Shown here piece by piece: positions 1 to 7,964 of a stretch of 56,602 bases of DNA. This DNA comes from a bacterium (lineage in GTDB: Bacteria > UBA10199 > JACPAL01 > GCA-016699445). The stretch spans positions 1 through 56,602 of the forward strand of contig DATIGE010000013.1 in the NCBI GenBank assembly GCA_035454885.1. The letters are read 5' to 3'. Numbering within the stretch: the first letter of the stretch is position 1; the number at the start of each line of letters is the position of its first letter. Below the pieces are notes generated by a model that was not told the origin of the DNA, searched no databases, and saw only the letters and a list, made by a program, of their open reading frames with translations. A program made the translations under genes and the position numbers.

Positions 1-705
1 GATGCCGCGGATGGCGAAGCCCAGCTCGTAGACGTTGATGGCCGGCGCCGACTTGCTCATGATCCCCAGCACCACGTCCGTGATGAAGATGGAGATGAGG
101 ATGGGCGCGGTCAGCTGGATCGCCGTCACGAGGACGCTCCCCGTATCGTGGATGAACTGGTCGGTCATCGCCAGCATGTCGATCCGGTGCTTGGGGAGCT
201 CGAAGAGCGGGAGGACGTCGTAGCTCTCGAGCAGCGTCTTGAAAAAATAGAGATGCCCGCCGATCGTCAGGAAGATCACGATGCCGAACTGGAAATTCAA
301 GGTGCCGAAGAGGGTCGTCTGCTCGCCCAATTGCGGGATCAAGAGGCGGGCCTGCGCGGCTCCGCGCTGATTGTCGATGACGCCGCCGGCCGCCTCGAAG
401 GCGTGAAAGACGATGCCGGACGCGATGCCGATGGCGATGCCGTAAAAGGCCTCCTTGAAGTAGAGAAGAAAAAGGGCCATCGGCGCCTTGGGAATGATCG
501 ATGCGTCCGCCGGGGCCAGGTAGGGGAAGAGAAAGACCGTCATGACGAGCGAGAACCCGAGCCTAATCATGCCGGGCACGGGCTTTCCGACCAGGAACGG
601 GATGATCGCCGTGATCATGACGAAGCGGAGCATGATGAGCGTCCCCACGTTGAAGACGTACGTCCAGTCCGCGTTGATTCCTAGAACCCTGAGAGCATCA
701 TTCAT
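1..705 (-). CDS. sctT: SctT, T3SS export-apparatus membrane protein (3'-truncated by window edge)
   Basis: Inner-membrane export-gate subunit of the FliR/SctT (YscT/HrcT/SpaR) family; with SctR and SctS it forms the core of the secretion pore. Its 235 visible residues begin MNDALRVLGINADW and contain several long hydrophobic segments, a membrane stretch ending GKPVPGMIRLGF and a later IQLTAPILISIFITD segment, all in the order expected for this family. Full-length members have about 260 residues, so only the last 25-30 are missing beyond position 1. The ATG (703-705) overlaps the sctS stop as ATGA, which fixes the start and implies translational coupling. sctU would be expected next, outside the window. 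Confident at family level; the sct rather than fli naming rests on the neighbouring sctJ, sctD and sctI. Confidence 0.92.
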   Translation of the reverse strand, partial: MNDALRVLGINADWTYVFNVGTLIMLRFVMITAIIPFLVGKPVPGMIRLGFSLVMTVFLFPYLAPADASIIPKAPMALFLLYFKEAFYGIAIGIASGIVFHAFEAAGGVIDNQRGAAQARLLIPQLGEQTTLFGTLNFQFGIVIFLTIGGHLYFFKTLLESYDVLPLFELPKHRIDMLAMTDQFIHDTGSVLVTAIQLTAPILISIFITDVVLGIMSKSAPAINVYELGFAIRGI

Positions 706-971
706 TTGACGTAAATGTAGAACGTGTCGAGCAGAGACGTCGCGAAGTTCATGAGTTGGACGAAGATCCACGGACCCACGACGGCCAAGGTCACCATGAT
801 GCCGATGAGTTTCGGCACGAAGGTGAGCGTCTGCTCCTGCACCTGCGTCGTCGCCTGCATGATGCCGACGGTGAGGCCCAGGAGCATCGCCGTGAGGACC
901 GGCGGGGCGGTCAGGATCAGCGTCAGGTAAAGGGCCTGCTTGGTGATGGAGATGAGATACGCGGGATCCAT
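702..971 (-). CDS. sctS: SctS, T3SS export-apparatus small membrane protein
   Basis: FliQ/SctS family, 89 residues, the usual length. It begins MDPAYLISITKQAL and has two hydrophobic helices (about residues 17-38 and 52-72) joined by the conserved polar turn TTQVQEQTLTFVPKL. In the assembled pore, four SctS copies wrap around the SctR-SctT core at the inner membrane. The start lies 4 bases after the sctR stop, and the stop overlaps the sctT start by 4 bases, so the gene is in the middle of a tightly coupled R-S-T unit. Nothing unusual is seen in the protein itself. Confidence 0.95.
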   Translation of the reverse strand: MDPAYLISITKQALYLTLILTAPPVLTAMLLGLTVGIMQATTQVQEQTLTFVPKLIGIMVTLAVVGPWIFVQLMNFATSLLDTFYIYVK

Positions 972-975
972 GAGC

Positions 976-1776
976 TTATGTATACCCCAAAATCAGCCCC
1001 TTCGCTATCAAGTGCCATCCGTCCACCAGCACGAACAACAGCAGTTTGAACGGCAGCGCCACGGTGATCGGCGAGATCTGGAACATGCCGAGCGAGAGGA
1101 GGACGTTCGTCACGACGAGGTCGATGACCAGGAACGGCAGGAAGATAATGAACCCGATCTGAAAGGCCTCGGTCAGCTCCGAGATGACGAAGGCCGGAAT
1201 CAGCGTCTCGAAGGAATCTTCCGACACCTGTTCGCGGTCCTCCGCCTTGCGCATTTTTTTCGCGAGCGTCGTGAACAGCTCCTTTTCCTTGGCGTGGGCG
1301 TTCTTGGCCAGGAAGACCCGCATGGGCTCCTTGGCCTCCTTCACCGCCTGCACAAGGAGGTTGACCGTCACCTCCGAAAGCACCGGCTGGTTGGAGCCCT
1401 GGTTGATGGTCGCCCCGGCCGTCCGGTAGATCTCCAGGCCCGTCGGGACCATGATGTAGACCGTCAGGATCATCGCCAGCCCCGTGATGATCGTATTGGG
1501 CGGAATCTGCTGCGTGCCCATGGCGTTGCGGATGAGCGAGAGCACGACGGCGATCTTCACGAACGACGTCGTCATCATGATGACGAACGGCAGGAGCGAG
1601 AGCGCCCCGAGGATGGAGATGAGCAGGAGGGGCCTGGAAATCGCCTGCTGCGCGGCCGTGCCCCCGGCGAGTCCCGGAATCTCCATGGCCTGGCCGAAGG
1701 CCTTTTGCGAGACCAGAAGGGGGATCAGGAGCAGCAGAAAAAAAAGCTTCTTGGGGATCCTGCGGACGAGTTTCAA
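976..1776 (-). CDS. sctR: SctR, T3SS export-apparatus protein with FliP-like N-terminal extension
   Basis: FliP/SctR family, 266 residues. Family signatures include PFVIMMTTSFVKIAVVLSL followed by RNAMGTQQIPPN, and a C-terminal hydrophobic pair including LPFLVIDLVVTNVLLSLGMF. Five SctR copies build the export pore with SctS and SctT. Injectisome SctR proteins are usually near 215-220 residues. This one has about 50 extra N-terminal residues that start with a basic, strongly hydrophobic leader (MKLVRRIPKKLFFLLLLIPL) resembling the cleavable signal of flagellar FliP. Its start overlaps the stop of the FliO-like gene by 4 bases (ATGA). FliO is the assembly factor for FliP in flagella, so the pairing of an extended SctR with a FliO-like neighbour is functionally consistent. 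Confidence 0.93.
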   Translation of the reverse strand: MKLVRRIPKKLFFLLLLIPLLVSQKAFGQAMEIPGLAGGTAAQQAISRPLLLISILGALSLLPFVIMMTTSFVKIAVVLSLIRNAMGTQQIPPNTIITGLAMILTVYIMVPTGLEIYRTAGATINQGSNQPVLSEVTVNLLVQAVKEAKEPMRVFLAKNAHAKEKELFTTLAKKMRKAEDREQVSEDSFETLIPAFVISELTEAFQIGFIIFLPFLVIDLVVTNVLLSLGMFQISPITVALPFKLLLFVLVDGWHLIAKGLILGYT

Positions 1777-2075
1777 GATTTTCCTCCCGAGGCGATCTTT
1801 TCACCCTCCAACGGGGAAAGTTCGGTGATGAGTTGCAGACTGTGCTCGCTTGCCCCCAACACGAAATAGCGTTCGAGAATTTTGACCAGATACAGGCTCT
1901 TGTGCGGATCGAGCCGGACGGCGTCCTCGATCGAGGCCCAGGACGCGCCCCCCCGCCGGCCGAATTTGGTGCGGGGCAGGACGAAGCGGAAGAGAAAGAG
2001 CGCCAATCCCAGGACCAAGACGAGTCCGATCACCATTTTGACGAAGAGCCAGGTGAAATCCGGGGTTGGGTTCAT
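1773..2075 (-). CDS. FliO-like small membrane protein of the T3SS
   Basis: 100 residues: a short periplasmic start, one transmembrane helix (about 9-30, rich in V, L and G), then a basic RFVLPRTKFGRR turn and a cytoplasmic beta-rich part with LDPHKSLYLVKILERYFVLG. This layout and the 'L.P..SLYLV.....Y.VLG' pattern match flagellar FliO (FliZ/FliO family), the chaperone that helps FliP assemble. Injectisome operons normally lack a FliO gene. It sits directly upstream of sctR with 4-base overlaps on both sides, the same position as fliO before fliP in flagellar operons. The family call rests on pattern and context rather than on a search. Confidence 0.75.
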   Translation of the reverse strand: MNPTPDFTWLFVKMVIGLVLVLGLALFLFRFVLPRTKFGRRGGASWASIEDAVRLDPHKSLYLVKILERYFVLGASEHSLQLITELSPLEGEKIASGGKS

Positions 2076-2563
2076 TTGAGTAATTTGAGGACGCGAATCC
2101 CGAGTTTGCCGTCGACCTCGACCAATTCTCCCTTCCCCACCACCTTGCCGGCGGCGACGAGATCGACGGGTTCGGCCGGCGAACGCTCCAGGTCCATCAC
2201 CTGACCGATCCGCAGGGCCAGAAGGTCCTTCACCGTGAAGCTCTTCCGCCCCATCACGATGACCAGCGGGACCGTCATGTCGGGGGCCAGATCGAGCAGC
2301 TCCTTGACCGGAGGCTCGCCCTCGGGGATCGCCTCCATCATCTCCGCGACGTCCGCCGCAACCTCGGGAACAGGTTGGGCCCCGGGGTCGGCCGCGCGCC
2401 CCTGTTTGGGAACCTGCGGCGCCTTCAGGTCGATGCGCGTGGGCTCTTCCGTCTCGTGGACCGTCTCCTCGCCCCCCTCGCCCAAATCCGGCGGCGGCGG
2501 CTCGAAGTTATCCATCGCGTCGAGCTCGGAGAGGTACGGATCCTTCTTACTCACATCATCCAT
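2072..2563 (-). CDS. sctQ: FliN-like SctQ, C-ring/sorting-platform SpoA protein
   Basis: 163 residues. The first 90 or so are acidic, proline-rich and probably disordered. The C-terminal 75 form a SpoA domain: VPLVIVMGRKSFTVKDLLAL, then DLERSPAEPVDL and GKGELVEVDGKLGIRVL, the standard FliN/SctQ-C pattern. FliN and SctQ-C homodimers form the base of the flagellar C-ring or the pods of the injectisome sorting platform. The stop overlaps the FliO-like start by 4 bases. Having this domain as a gene separate from the FliM-like partner is the flagellar arrangement, although split SctQ (for example HrcQa/HrcQb) is also known in some injectisomes. Confidence 0.9.
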   Translation of the reverse strand: MDDVSKKDPYLSELDAMDNFEPPPPDLGEGGEETVHETEEPTRIDLKAPQVPKQGRAADPGAQPVPEVAADVAEMMEAIPEGEPPVKELLDLAPDMTVPLVIVMGRKSFTVKDLLALRIGQVMDLERSPAEPVDLVAAGKVVGKGELVEVDGKLGIRVLKLLK

Positions 2564-2565
2564 AG

Positions 2566-3504
2566 TTATACCTGTTGTTCCAAATCGACGGCGGTGAGCT
2601 TCACTTGCAACCCGTCCGGCGAGGGGACGATTTCGCCTCGAAAAGACCCTCGCTCGCCGCGTCCCACGCGCACGGACACGGCGCCGGAAAGCCTCCCCTT
2701 CTGAATCCTCGCCTGCGTCCGTTCGAGAAGAATCACGTCCCCCGGTTCGAGGCGGTTGATGTCGGCCACCTTGAGCGCCGTCCGTCCGAGCTCCGTCCAG
2801 ACGTCCGTCTGCACGAACCCGAGGTTTGCGAGCCGCGCCCCGTAGTACTCCGTCTCCCGATCGCCCGTGGGCGAAGCGCCCTCCAGGGGTTCCAAGAAGG
2901 CCTTCTGCGCCATCGGCCCGGGGAGGATCAGCCGCGCGTAACCGGCGCGGTTTCCGAGGGAAAGATGGAACGAAAAATAGATGCCGTCCGGCTGGTTCTT
3001 GAAGAACGGCGCCAACTCTTCCGGCGACGACCGGAAACCCTCCATGCGGAAGTGAACGCGCGCCTGCTTCCCGCAGCGGTCGAAGATCAGGGAGAAGATC
3101 TTGAGGAAGAGAAACGACAGCACGCCTTCCTCGATCTCGGTCAGCGGCCGGATCATCGTCAGCGGCTCGCCGGCCCCTCCCAAGAGCTTGTCGATCGCCA
3201 TGTGGGCGATGAGGGGGTCGATCTCCAGCACGCCCTTGGCATCGAGCGGCGGGAGTCCGAAGAGGAGGTAGATGCCCTGGCGCGTGAGACCTTGCAGCTT
3301 TTGCGGAATGTTCACCGCGGCCATGTGGTCCCGTTGGAAGGAAAACGTCGGGCCGATCTCTCGCCCGATCAGAATCTTGAGGGCCTTGCCCAACTCGTCC
3401 GAAAACCCGATCCGGGGCAGATAGGTCTGAACGGCCTCGAGGAGCTTGGCGTCCTGGCGGGAGACCTTCGGCAATTTAGAGAAATCAAACGGGACAACGT
3501 CCAA
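2566..3504 (-). CDS. sctQ: FliM-like SctQ, C-ring/sorting-platform protein
   Basis: 312 residues. The central part resembles the FliM/CheC-like middle domain (MAIDKLLGGAGEPL, then RPLTEIEEGVLSFLFLKI) and the C-terminal 75 residues form a SpoA domain (VADINRLEPGDVILLERTQA). FliM carries a CheY-binding EIDALL-type peptide at its N-terminus; none is visible here, which suggests no chemotactic switching. Injectisome SctQ proteins usually have a shorter, diverged N-terminal half, so the recognisable LLGG and TEIE motifs make this protein unusually FliM-like. It lies 2 bases upstream of the FliN-like gene and 40 bases after sctP. Confidence 0.82.
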   Translation of the reverse strand: MDVVPFDFSKLPKVSRQDAKLLEAVQTYLPRIGFSDELGKALKILIGREIGPTFSFQRDHMAAVNIPQKLQGLTRQGIYLLFGLPPLDAKGVLEIDPLIAHMAIDKLLGGAGEPLTMIRPLTEIEEGVLSFLFLKIFSLIFDRCGKQARVHFRMEGFRSSPEELAPFFKNQPDGIYFSFHLSLGNRAGYARLILPGPMAQKAFLEPLEGASPTGDRETEYYGARLANLGFVQTDVWTELGRTALKVADINRLEPGDVILLERTQARIQKGRLSGAVSVRVGRGERGSFRGEIVPSPDGLQVKLTAVDLEQQV

Positions 3505-3544
3505 AAGGCCCCCTGTCTGTTGTGGATAAAGTGGGCTAAGTCCT

Positions 3545-4441
3545 CTAAACCATTACCACATTTATAGACCCGACATCAATGCCTTTCTCGGTGAGGACCT
3601 TTCTCAGTTCTCCCTTTTGGGCGTTGAAGAGGTTCAGGACGTCTTCCGACTGGGCGATGAATGTGGCATCCACCTTGCCCTTGGAGACGGAGACCTTGAG
3701 CTTCAGGCCCTTGAAGGCCTCTTCGTGGAGTTGCATGTCCAGCTCCTTGTCCCCGTCCGTCTTGGTGACGATGCGGCAATACTGGACGAGCTGGTCCATG
3801 ACGCTCTTGGGGATCACGTTGGGGTCCTTGGGCGGCTTGGGCGGCGGAGTGGCCAGCGTCGTCGTCCCCACGGACTGGGCGGCCTGCAGCTCCATCTCGA
3901 AACGCCCGCGCACGTTCTGCAGGACCATCCCCTCGCCTTGCGCCCCTTGCATCTCCGGGGGCAACATCGGCGCGCCGCGGCCCTGGCGGCCGGTGCCGGA
4001 ACCGAATCCCTGTCCGCCCTGACCACCCTCGCCGCCCTCGCGTTCGCCGGTGGAACTCCGGCCGATGACGCGCCGGTCGGCCTCTTTGGCCCGGGGACCG
4101 GAGACTTCCTTCGAATCGCCGGGCTTGGCCGCGTCGTCGCGGTCGTCGTCGCGTTCGCGGGACGTCTTTTTCGAAAGGTCTTCTTTGGGGCGCCCAAAAC
4201 GTTCCTGTTGGGAGGCCACGGAACGCACGGCCTCGCGCGTTTGCGTTTCGGCCCCCTGGTTGCCGCCGGGCATGCGGTCCATGAACGAGTCGTTCTTCGT
4301 CTCTTCCATGACTTTGTCGAAGGCCGTCTTCTCGCCGGGCAGCTTGGGCGTGAGGAGACGCCCGCCCTGCGACGCGCCCTGGCGGTCGGGACGGATCGTT
4401 TCGCGTCTCACGTCGGGTTTGTTTTCCACTTTTTCAGCCAT
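3545..4441 (-). CDS. sctP: SctP/FliK-type length-control protein
   Basis: 298 residues. The first two thirds are low-complexity and charged, rich in G, R, E and Q (residues 1-190). The compact C-terminal domain includes DKELDMQLHEEAFKGLKLKV and SKGKVDATFIAQSEDVLNLF, followed by a final segment ending GIDVGSINVVMV. A disordered ruler-like N-terminus plus a C-terminal domain with the 'L.P..LG.L.v.v....g.v...f.a....v...l....L...L...G' rhythm is typical of the FliK/SctP substrate-specificity switch. The position between sctO and sctQ matches other T3SS operons. The ruler part is short, which would predict a short needle if the molecular-ruler model applies. The family call is good; exact function is inferred. 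Confidence 0.8.
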   Translation of the reverse strand: MAEKVENKPDVRRETIRPDRQGASQGGRLLTPKLPGEKTAFDKVMEETKNDSFMDRMPGGNQGAETQTREAVRSVASQQERFGRPKEDLSKKTSRERDDDRDDAAKPGDSKEVSGPRAKEADRRVIGRSSTGEREGGEGGQGGQGFGSGTGRQGRGAPMLPPEMQGAQGEGMVLQNVRGRFEMELQAAQSVGTTTLATPPPKPPKDPNVIPKSVMDQLVQYCRIVTKTDGDKELDMQLHEEAFKGLKLKVSVSKGKVDATFIAQSEDVLNLFNAQKGELRKVLTEKGIDVGSINVVMV

Positions 4442-4443
4442 AA

Positions 4444-4944
4444 TTACGCCACATTCCTTAATTGATGGATGACGTTGCCCAGCTCATCCATTTCGCGTTC
4501 CTCGATGCGCGACAGTTCCTTCTGCAGCTTCTTCCTCCACAGTTCCTTGTGCTTCTCGATGACGCGCAATTCCTTCACGGCGTCGATGTAGTCCCGGCGC
4601 GCGCGCTTGACCATGATCTCGCAGTTTTCGATGACCTGCTTCTGGTTCTCGATCTCCCGGTCCTTCTCCTTCTCGTCGTCCTCGAGCTTTCTCAAATAGT
4701 TCACCCGCACGCTGCCGTCCCGCGCGTGGGCGCGGCCCTCCAGGATCTTCTCCTGCAGCTCGCGGCGCGATTCCCTGCGCCGCTTGATGATCGCCTGTTT
4801 TTCCTCCTCCAGCTTCTTCAACTGCTTTTTCTCCTTTTCGAGCCGCGCGATCGCCTGGGCCAGCCGGATCTCCGCGTTCTTCTTCGCACGGGTCTTCAGG
4901 ACGAGCATGGGCTCGAGGCGGTACTTGAGATCCGACTTCTTCAA
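4444..4944 (-). CDS. sctO: SctO/FliJ-type T3SS central stalk
   Basis: 166 residues, almost entirely charged alpha-helical coiled coil (for example KKKQLKKLEEEKQAIIKRRR is avoided here as a quotation beyond 20 residues; key stretches are RLEKEKKQLKKLEEEKQ and KDREIENQKQVIENCE). Size, composition and position immediately after the ATPase gene, with a 4-base overlap, identify it as the FliJ/SctO stalk that inserts into the ATPase hexamer and contacts SctV. Sequence conservation in this family is very low, so the assignment depends mainly on length, coiled-coil content and gene order. Confidence 0.85.
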   Translation of the reverse strand: MKKSDLKYRLEPMLVLKTRAKKNAEIRLAQAIARLEKEKKQLKKLEEEKQAIIKRRRESRRELQEKILEGRAHARDGSVRVNYLRKLEDDEKEKDREIENQKQVIENCEIMVKRARRDYIDAVKELRVIEKHKELWRKKLQKELSRIEEREMDELGNVIHQLRNVA

Positions 4945-6260
4945 GCGAAGATCCCCTTCAGCTGCGAGATCGTCTCGTCAAAGTTCACCTTATCCTGCAC
5001 GCCCTGCTTCAAAAACGAGTTCACTTCCTCGATCTTCTCGATGGCGTAATCGACGCGGGGGTCGCTGCCCGACTCGTAGGCGCCGATCAAGATCAGGTCG
5101 CGTTCCTTTTCGTAGGCGGCCACGACCTCCCTGAGTTTCCTCGCCGCCTCCACGTGCTCGGGATCGACGATCGAAGTCATCACGCGGCTGATGCTTTCGG
5201 ACACGTCGATGGCCGGATAGTGGCCGCGCGCCGCCAAATCCCGGGACAGGACGATGTGGCCGTCCAAGATGGACCGGACTTCGTCCGCGATCGGCTCGTT
5301 CATGTCGTCGCCGGCGACAAGCACCGTGTAAAAGGCGGTGATCGATCCCTTGTCGGAATTGCCCGTCCGCTCCAACAGCCGCGGGAGCGTCGAAAAGACC
5401 GACGGCGTGAATCCCTGCCGGGCGGGCGGCTCGCCGACGGCGAGCCCGATTTCGCGCAGCGCCCTCGCGAAGCGCGTGACCGAATCCATCATGAGCAGGA
5501 CCTTGAGCCCTTGATCACGAAAATATTCCGCGATGGCCGTCGCCGCGTAAGCCGCCTTGGCGCGGACGAGGGAAGGCTGGTCGGACGTCGCGCAGACGAT
5601 GACGGAACGCGAGAGACCCTCCTCCCCCAAATCGTGCTCCAAGAAATCCCTCACCTCGCGACCGCGCTCGCCGATCAGTCCAATCACGTTCACGTCGGCC
5701 GTGGTGTTCCGGGCGATCATGCCGATCGTCGTGCTCTTGCCGACGCCCGCGGCGGCAAACAAGCCGACGCGCTGGCCCTCGCCGCAGGTGAGGACCGAAT
5801 CGATCGCCTTCACGCCGACGGAGATGGGGCTCAAGACGCGCTGGCGCTTCAAAGGATCGGGCGGCTCGGCCTGGACGGGATAGAATTGATCGCAGAGGAG
5901 AGGGCCCTTGGTCTCCGTGTCGAGCGGTTCCCCCAGGCCGTCCAAAACGCGTCCCAGGAGTTGACGTCCCACCGGCACCTTGAGGCAATCGCCTGTGGAC
6001 GTCACCTCGCTGCCCGGCGCGATGCCTTCGAGGTTGCCCAAAGGCATCAAGAGGACCTCGTTCTCCTTGAATCCCACCACCTCGGCCTTGATCTTGCCCC
6101 GTCCGCCGGCCGCGTCGATGAGGCAAAGCTCGCCCACCTTGACGTTGGGGATGACCGCCTTGGCGACCAGGCCGACCAACTCCGTCACCCGGCCCTTGAC
6201 CTTCACGGTCGCCGCCTGGTTCAGATTTTTCTGATATTTTTCGAAATTAATGACGGCCAT
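4941..6260 (-). CDS. sctN: SctN, T3SS ATPase
   Basis: 439 residues, the normal length for FliI/SctN. It has an N-terminal beta barrel (about 18-95). The Walker A motif is AAGVGKST (residues 170-177, catalytic Lys175), IGERG (196-200) carries the catalytic glutamate, Walker B is VLLMMD (254-259), and the family segment GEPPARQGFTPSVFS follows. The hexamer at the cytoplasmic face unfolds substrates and releases chaperones. The start ATG at 6260 lies 17 bases after the sctL stop, and the stop overlaps sctO. All catalytic motifs are intact, so the system is probably functional. Confidence 0.97.
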   Translation of the reverse strand: MAVINFEKYQKNLNQAATVKVKGRVTELVGLVAKAVIPNVKVGELCLIDAAGGRGKIKAEVVGFKENEVLLMPLGNLEGIAPGSEVTSTGDCLKVPVGRQLLGRVLDGLGEPLDTETKGPLLCDQFYPVQAEPPDPLKRQRVLSPISVGVKAIDSVLTCGEGQRVGLFAAAGVGKSTTIGMIARNTTADVNVIGLIGERGREVRDFLEHDLGEEGLSRSVIVCATSDQPSLVRAKAAYAATAIAEYFRDQGLKVLLMMDSVTRFARALREIGLAVGEPPARQGFTPSVFSTLPRLLERTGNSDKGSITAFYTVLVAGDDMNEPIADEVRSILDGHIVLSRDLAARGHYPAIDVSESISRVMTSIVDPEHVEAARKLREVVAAYEKERDLILIGAYESGSDPRVDYAIEKIEEVNSFLKQGVQDKVNFDETISQLKGIFA

Positions 6261-6277
6261 GTTTTTTGATTATAAAC

Positions 6278-6976
6278 CTAAACGGCCCCCAGCCCCAGAG
6301 CCTTCTTGATCGCCGCGAGTTGGGTCTCCAGGCGCGCGTCGACCGCGCCCATCTCGGTTTCCACGACGCAGCCGCCCGGCGGGATCTGCTCGTCCTCCTT
6401 GATCGCCACGGACTGGGTCTGGTCCAGGGCCGACGCGAGGTCTTTTTCGCGTTCCTTCAAGAGGGGCATGTCCATGGGATGGATGCGGACGACGATCTTC
6501 CGTCCCACCGCCTGGGTGATCGCCTTCTTGACGACGTCGACGATGGCCCCTTCCGCCACCTCGCGTCCGATCACCTTCTCGGCGATGTCCATCACCATCC
6601 GGATGATCTGAGGCTCGGCGTCGTTCAAGGCCTTTTCCTTGGAGAGTTCGGCCTCCATGATCTTTTGCGAGAGCTGCTCGAGACCCTCTTGCAAGCCCTG
6701 ATTGTATCCCCTTTCACGCTCGGCCTTCTTTTCGGCGACCGCCTGCTCCCGGGTTGCTCGGGCCTCTTTTCGAAGCCGGGCGGCCTCCTGACGGGCTCGG
6801 GTGACGATCTCCTTGGCCTCTTCGAACGCCGTCATCACTTTGGTTTTCAGGATGGGACCGACGTTCACGGGGCGAAATTCGGGATCAAATTGAAGGCTCT
6901 TGATGATCTTGGGAGGCGCTTTGGGCGCCGGAGCGCCTTTCGGCGGCACAACCGGCCTGGGGGGGATCGGTTTCAT
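6278..6976 (-). CDS. sctL: SctL/FliH-type stator of the T3SS ATPase
   Basis: 232 residues from the ATG at 6974-6976, which overlaps the upstream stop as ATGA; longer in-frame readings run into the preceding gene and are rejected. It has a proline-rich N-terminus (MKPIPPRPVVPPKGAP), then a long helical region with GYNQGLQEGLEQ. The FliH/SctL C-terminal domain includes VIGREV, VVRIHPMDMPLL and IPPGGCVVETEMGAVDARLE. SctL dimers link the ATPase to the FliN/SctQ pods. The C-terminal motif is well conserved and the gene order (upstream of sctN) is standard. Confidence 0.93.
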   Translation of the reverse strand: MKPIPPRPVVPPKGAPAPKAPPKIIKSLQFDPEFRPVNVGPILKTKVMTAFEEAKEIVTRARQEAARLRKEARATREQAVAEKKAERERGYNQGLQEGLEQLSQKIMEAELSKEKALNDAEPQIIRMVMDIAEKVIGREVAEGAIVDVVKKAITQAVGRKIVVRIHPMDMPLLKEREKDLASALDQTQSVAIKEDEQIPPGGCVVETEMGAVDARLETQLAAIKKALGLGAV

Positions 6977-7929
6977 TTGTCTTCCTTCCAATATTTTCGG
7001 ATGGCGCCCGTCTTGGCGAGGAAGGCCACGCGGGCGAGGATTTCCTGGCGCCGCGCCTCGACCGCCGCGAACGCGCGGCGCTTGACCGTGTCCTGCAGCA
7101 CGCGCTTCAGCCGGTAGCCCTCCTCCGGCGGAAGTTTGTGGTAGATCATGTCGGCCCAAGCCCGGTCCTCAACCTCCAGGGCGTGCGCGAAGGCCGAATA
7201 ACCGATTTCCCGGAAGATCTCTTCGACGGGAAGCCTTTCGAGCGGAAGGGAGACCAAATGGCGCTGGGCCTCTTGGTGCGCGTCCCGCGGGACGGATCCG
7301 CCGTGCTCGATCCGTTCGCGGATCTCCCGCGCCATCTTGGGAACGAAACGGGCGAGAAAGGCCCTCAGCACCTGGGGCTCGACGTCCTTGAACGCCTTGC
7401 GGATCTCCTCGATCCCCAGGTCGCGGAACAGGGCGCGGAGATCGTCGGTCTTGAGGACGGTCAGGTGCGCGAACGAAAACGCCCCACCCTGCCGCGGCAC
7501 GGTGAACGTCAGCCTCTTTTCCGCGAGCTCGCGCACGATCTCCGAAACCTGGGGGGAAACCTTGTAGGACTCGTTCACCTTGGGGAGAAGCTTCCGGCGC
7601 GATTCAGGCAGGTGTTCGATCAGGTACTTGATCTTGTCGCCGGTCAAGAACCGGCAGAGGAGGCCCAGAACCCGCGGGCTCTCGCCCTCGAGTTTTTCCA
7701 GGATCCAGCCCGGATGGATGTCCGAAAAACCGGTGCTGAGGCTGAAACCGCGGAGCTTGCGGATGCGGGCCATGAGGGCGTCGGAATCCACTTCGCCCTC
7801 CCGGACGAGGCGGTCGGCGACCTTGCCGAGCTCCCCCTCGTCGGCCTCCGAGGCGAAGGCGAAGAGGGCGCGCGCGCCTTCGCCCTCGTTCATCAGACAC
7901 AAAGCGGCCAGGAGTTCGGTGCGGTTCAT
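6973..7929 (-). CDS. FliG-like protein in the SctK position of the T3SS operon
   Basis: 318 residues. Residues about 71-135 resemble the FliG middle domain: LEKLEGESPRVLGLLCRFL, EHLPESRRKLL and VSPQVSEIVRELAEKRL match the flagellar pattern with HPQ..A..L..L...A, LP...R and .V.P......E....L. Residues 141-220 can be written under flagellar FliG-C without a gap (FSFAHLTVLKTDDLRALFRD; FLARFVPKMAREIRERIE; DAHQEAQR). The last 90 residues are an extra helical, basic extension not typical of FliG. The acidic pair that in E. coli FliG helps make torque appears as Glu-Arg here. The gene directly precedes sctL, exactly where sctK lies in Yersinia-type operons. I infer an adaptor joining the SctD/SctJ ring to the FliM/FliN-like ring. 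The homology is my own reading and needs a profile search. Confidence 0.72.
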   Translation of the reverse strand: MNRTELLAALCLMNEGEGARALFAFASEADEGELGKVADRLVREGEVDSDALMARIRKLRGFSLSTGFSDIHPGWILEKLEGESPRVLGLLCRFLTGDKIKYLIEHLPESRRKLLPKVNESYKVSPQVSEIVRELAEKRLTFTVPRQGGAFSFAHLTVLKTDDLRALFRDLGIEEIRKAFKDVEPQVLRAFLARFVPKMAREIRERIEHGGSVPRDAHQEAQRHLVSLPLERLPVEEIFREIGYSAFAHALEVEDRAWADMIYHKLPPEEGYRLKRVLQDTVKRRAFAAVEARRQEILARVAFLAKTGAIRKYWKEDK

Positions 7930-7964
7930 GGTTTGACAACCGCGATTTTACTGGATTTTCAGGC

